DNA of 5,637 nt from assembly GCA_947567585.1 (NCBI GenBank), contig CANONE010000132.1, forward strand, positions 1 to 5,637. The letters are read 5' to 3'. Made by a program: the position numbers and the translations under genes. The notes beneath the pieces were generated by a model that ran no database searches, was not told the origin of the DNA, and saw only the letters and a list, made by a program, of their open reading frames with translations. This document shows, in pieces, positions 5,613 to 5,637 of the stretch (its first letter is position 1; each line of letters opens with the position of its first letter). Origin of the DNA: an uncultured Clostridia bacterium. Its GTDB lineage: Bacteria; Bacillota; Clostridia; Oscillospirales; Acutalibacteraceae.

Positions 5613-5637
5613 CCTTAGAGCCTCCTGTCTCGCCGCC

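Overview
The window looks like chromosome of a fairly GC-rich member of the Clostridia, perhaps Oscillospiraceae-like. This is an inference from Firmicutes-style Shine-Dalgarno sites (GGAGG, AAGGGAG), TATGAT-type -10 boxes, an AsnA-type asparagine synthetase and a Gram-positive-type Erm methyltransferase with leader peptides. No rRNA, tRNA, CRISPR array or insertion sequence was seen.

Left part, + strand. The first ~240 bases hold, on the minus strand, a piece of a SNF2/DEAD-like helicase (motif V region). It runs off the left edge and has lost its N-terminal part, so it is probably a mobile-element remnant. A promoter at 280-308 drives a 494-aa L-fucose/L-arabinose isomerase-family protein (357-1841). 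After a 217-base gap that can fold into a nested stem, asnA (2059-3060) encodes ammonia-dependent asparagine synthetase. A strong intrinsic terminator (3113-3155) closes the + strand block and separates it from minus-strand genes converging on it.

Middle, minus strand. Two small genes overlap by ATGA (4511-3792, then 3795-3262). They encode a signal-peptide protein with a Cna-B/prealbumin-like stretch and a membrane-anchored protein faintly like TasA/CalY (SipW-dependent) proteins. They have their own extended -10 promoter and probably act at the cell surface.

Right part, minus strand. A 258-aa Erm-family 23S rRNA adenine-N6 methyltransferase (5471-4695) is preceded by what looks like a two-peptide translational attenuator. 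Leader 1 (5612-5562, TTG start behind AGGAGG) is a 16-residue peptide containing Arg-Leu-Arg. Leader 2 (from 5548, behind AAAGAGG) contains Val-Phe-Val-Leu, recalling the IFVI arrest motif of ErmCL. Codons 11-14 of leader 2 can pair with the erm Shine-Dalgarno site, and the same segment can instead pair with leader 2's own Shine-Dalgarno site. Leader 2 has no stop before erm and runs about 200 bases into it out of frame. This arrangement is the most interesting thing in the window.
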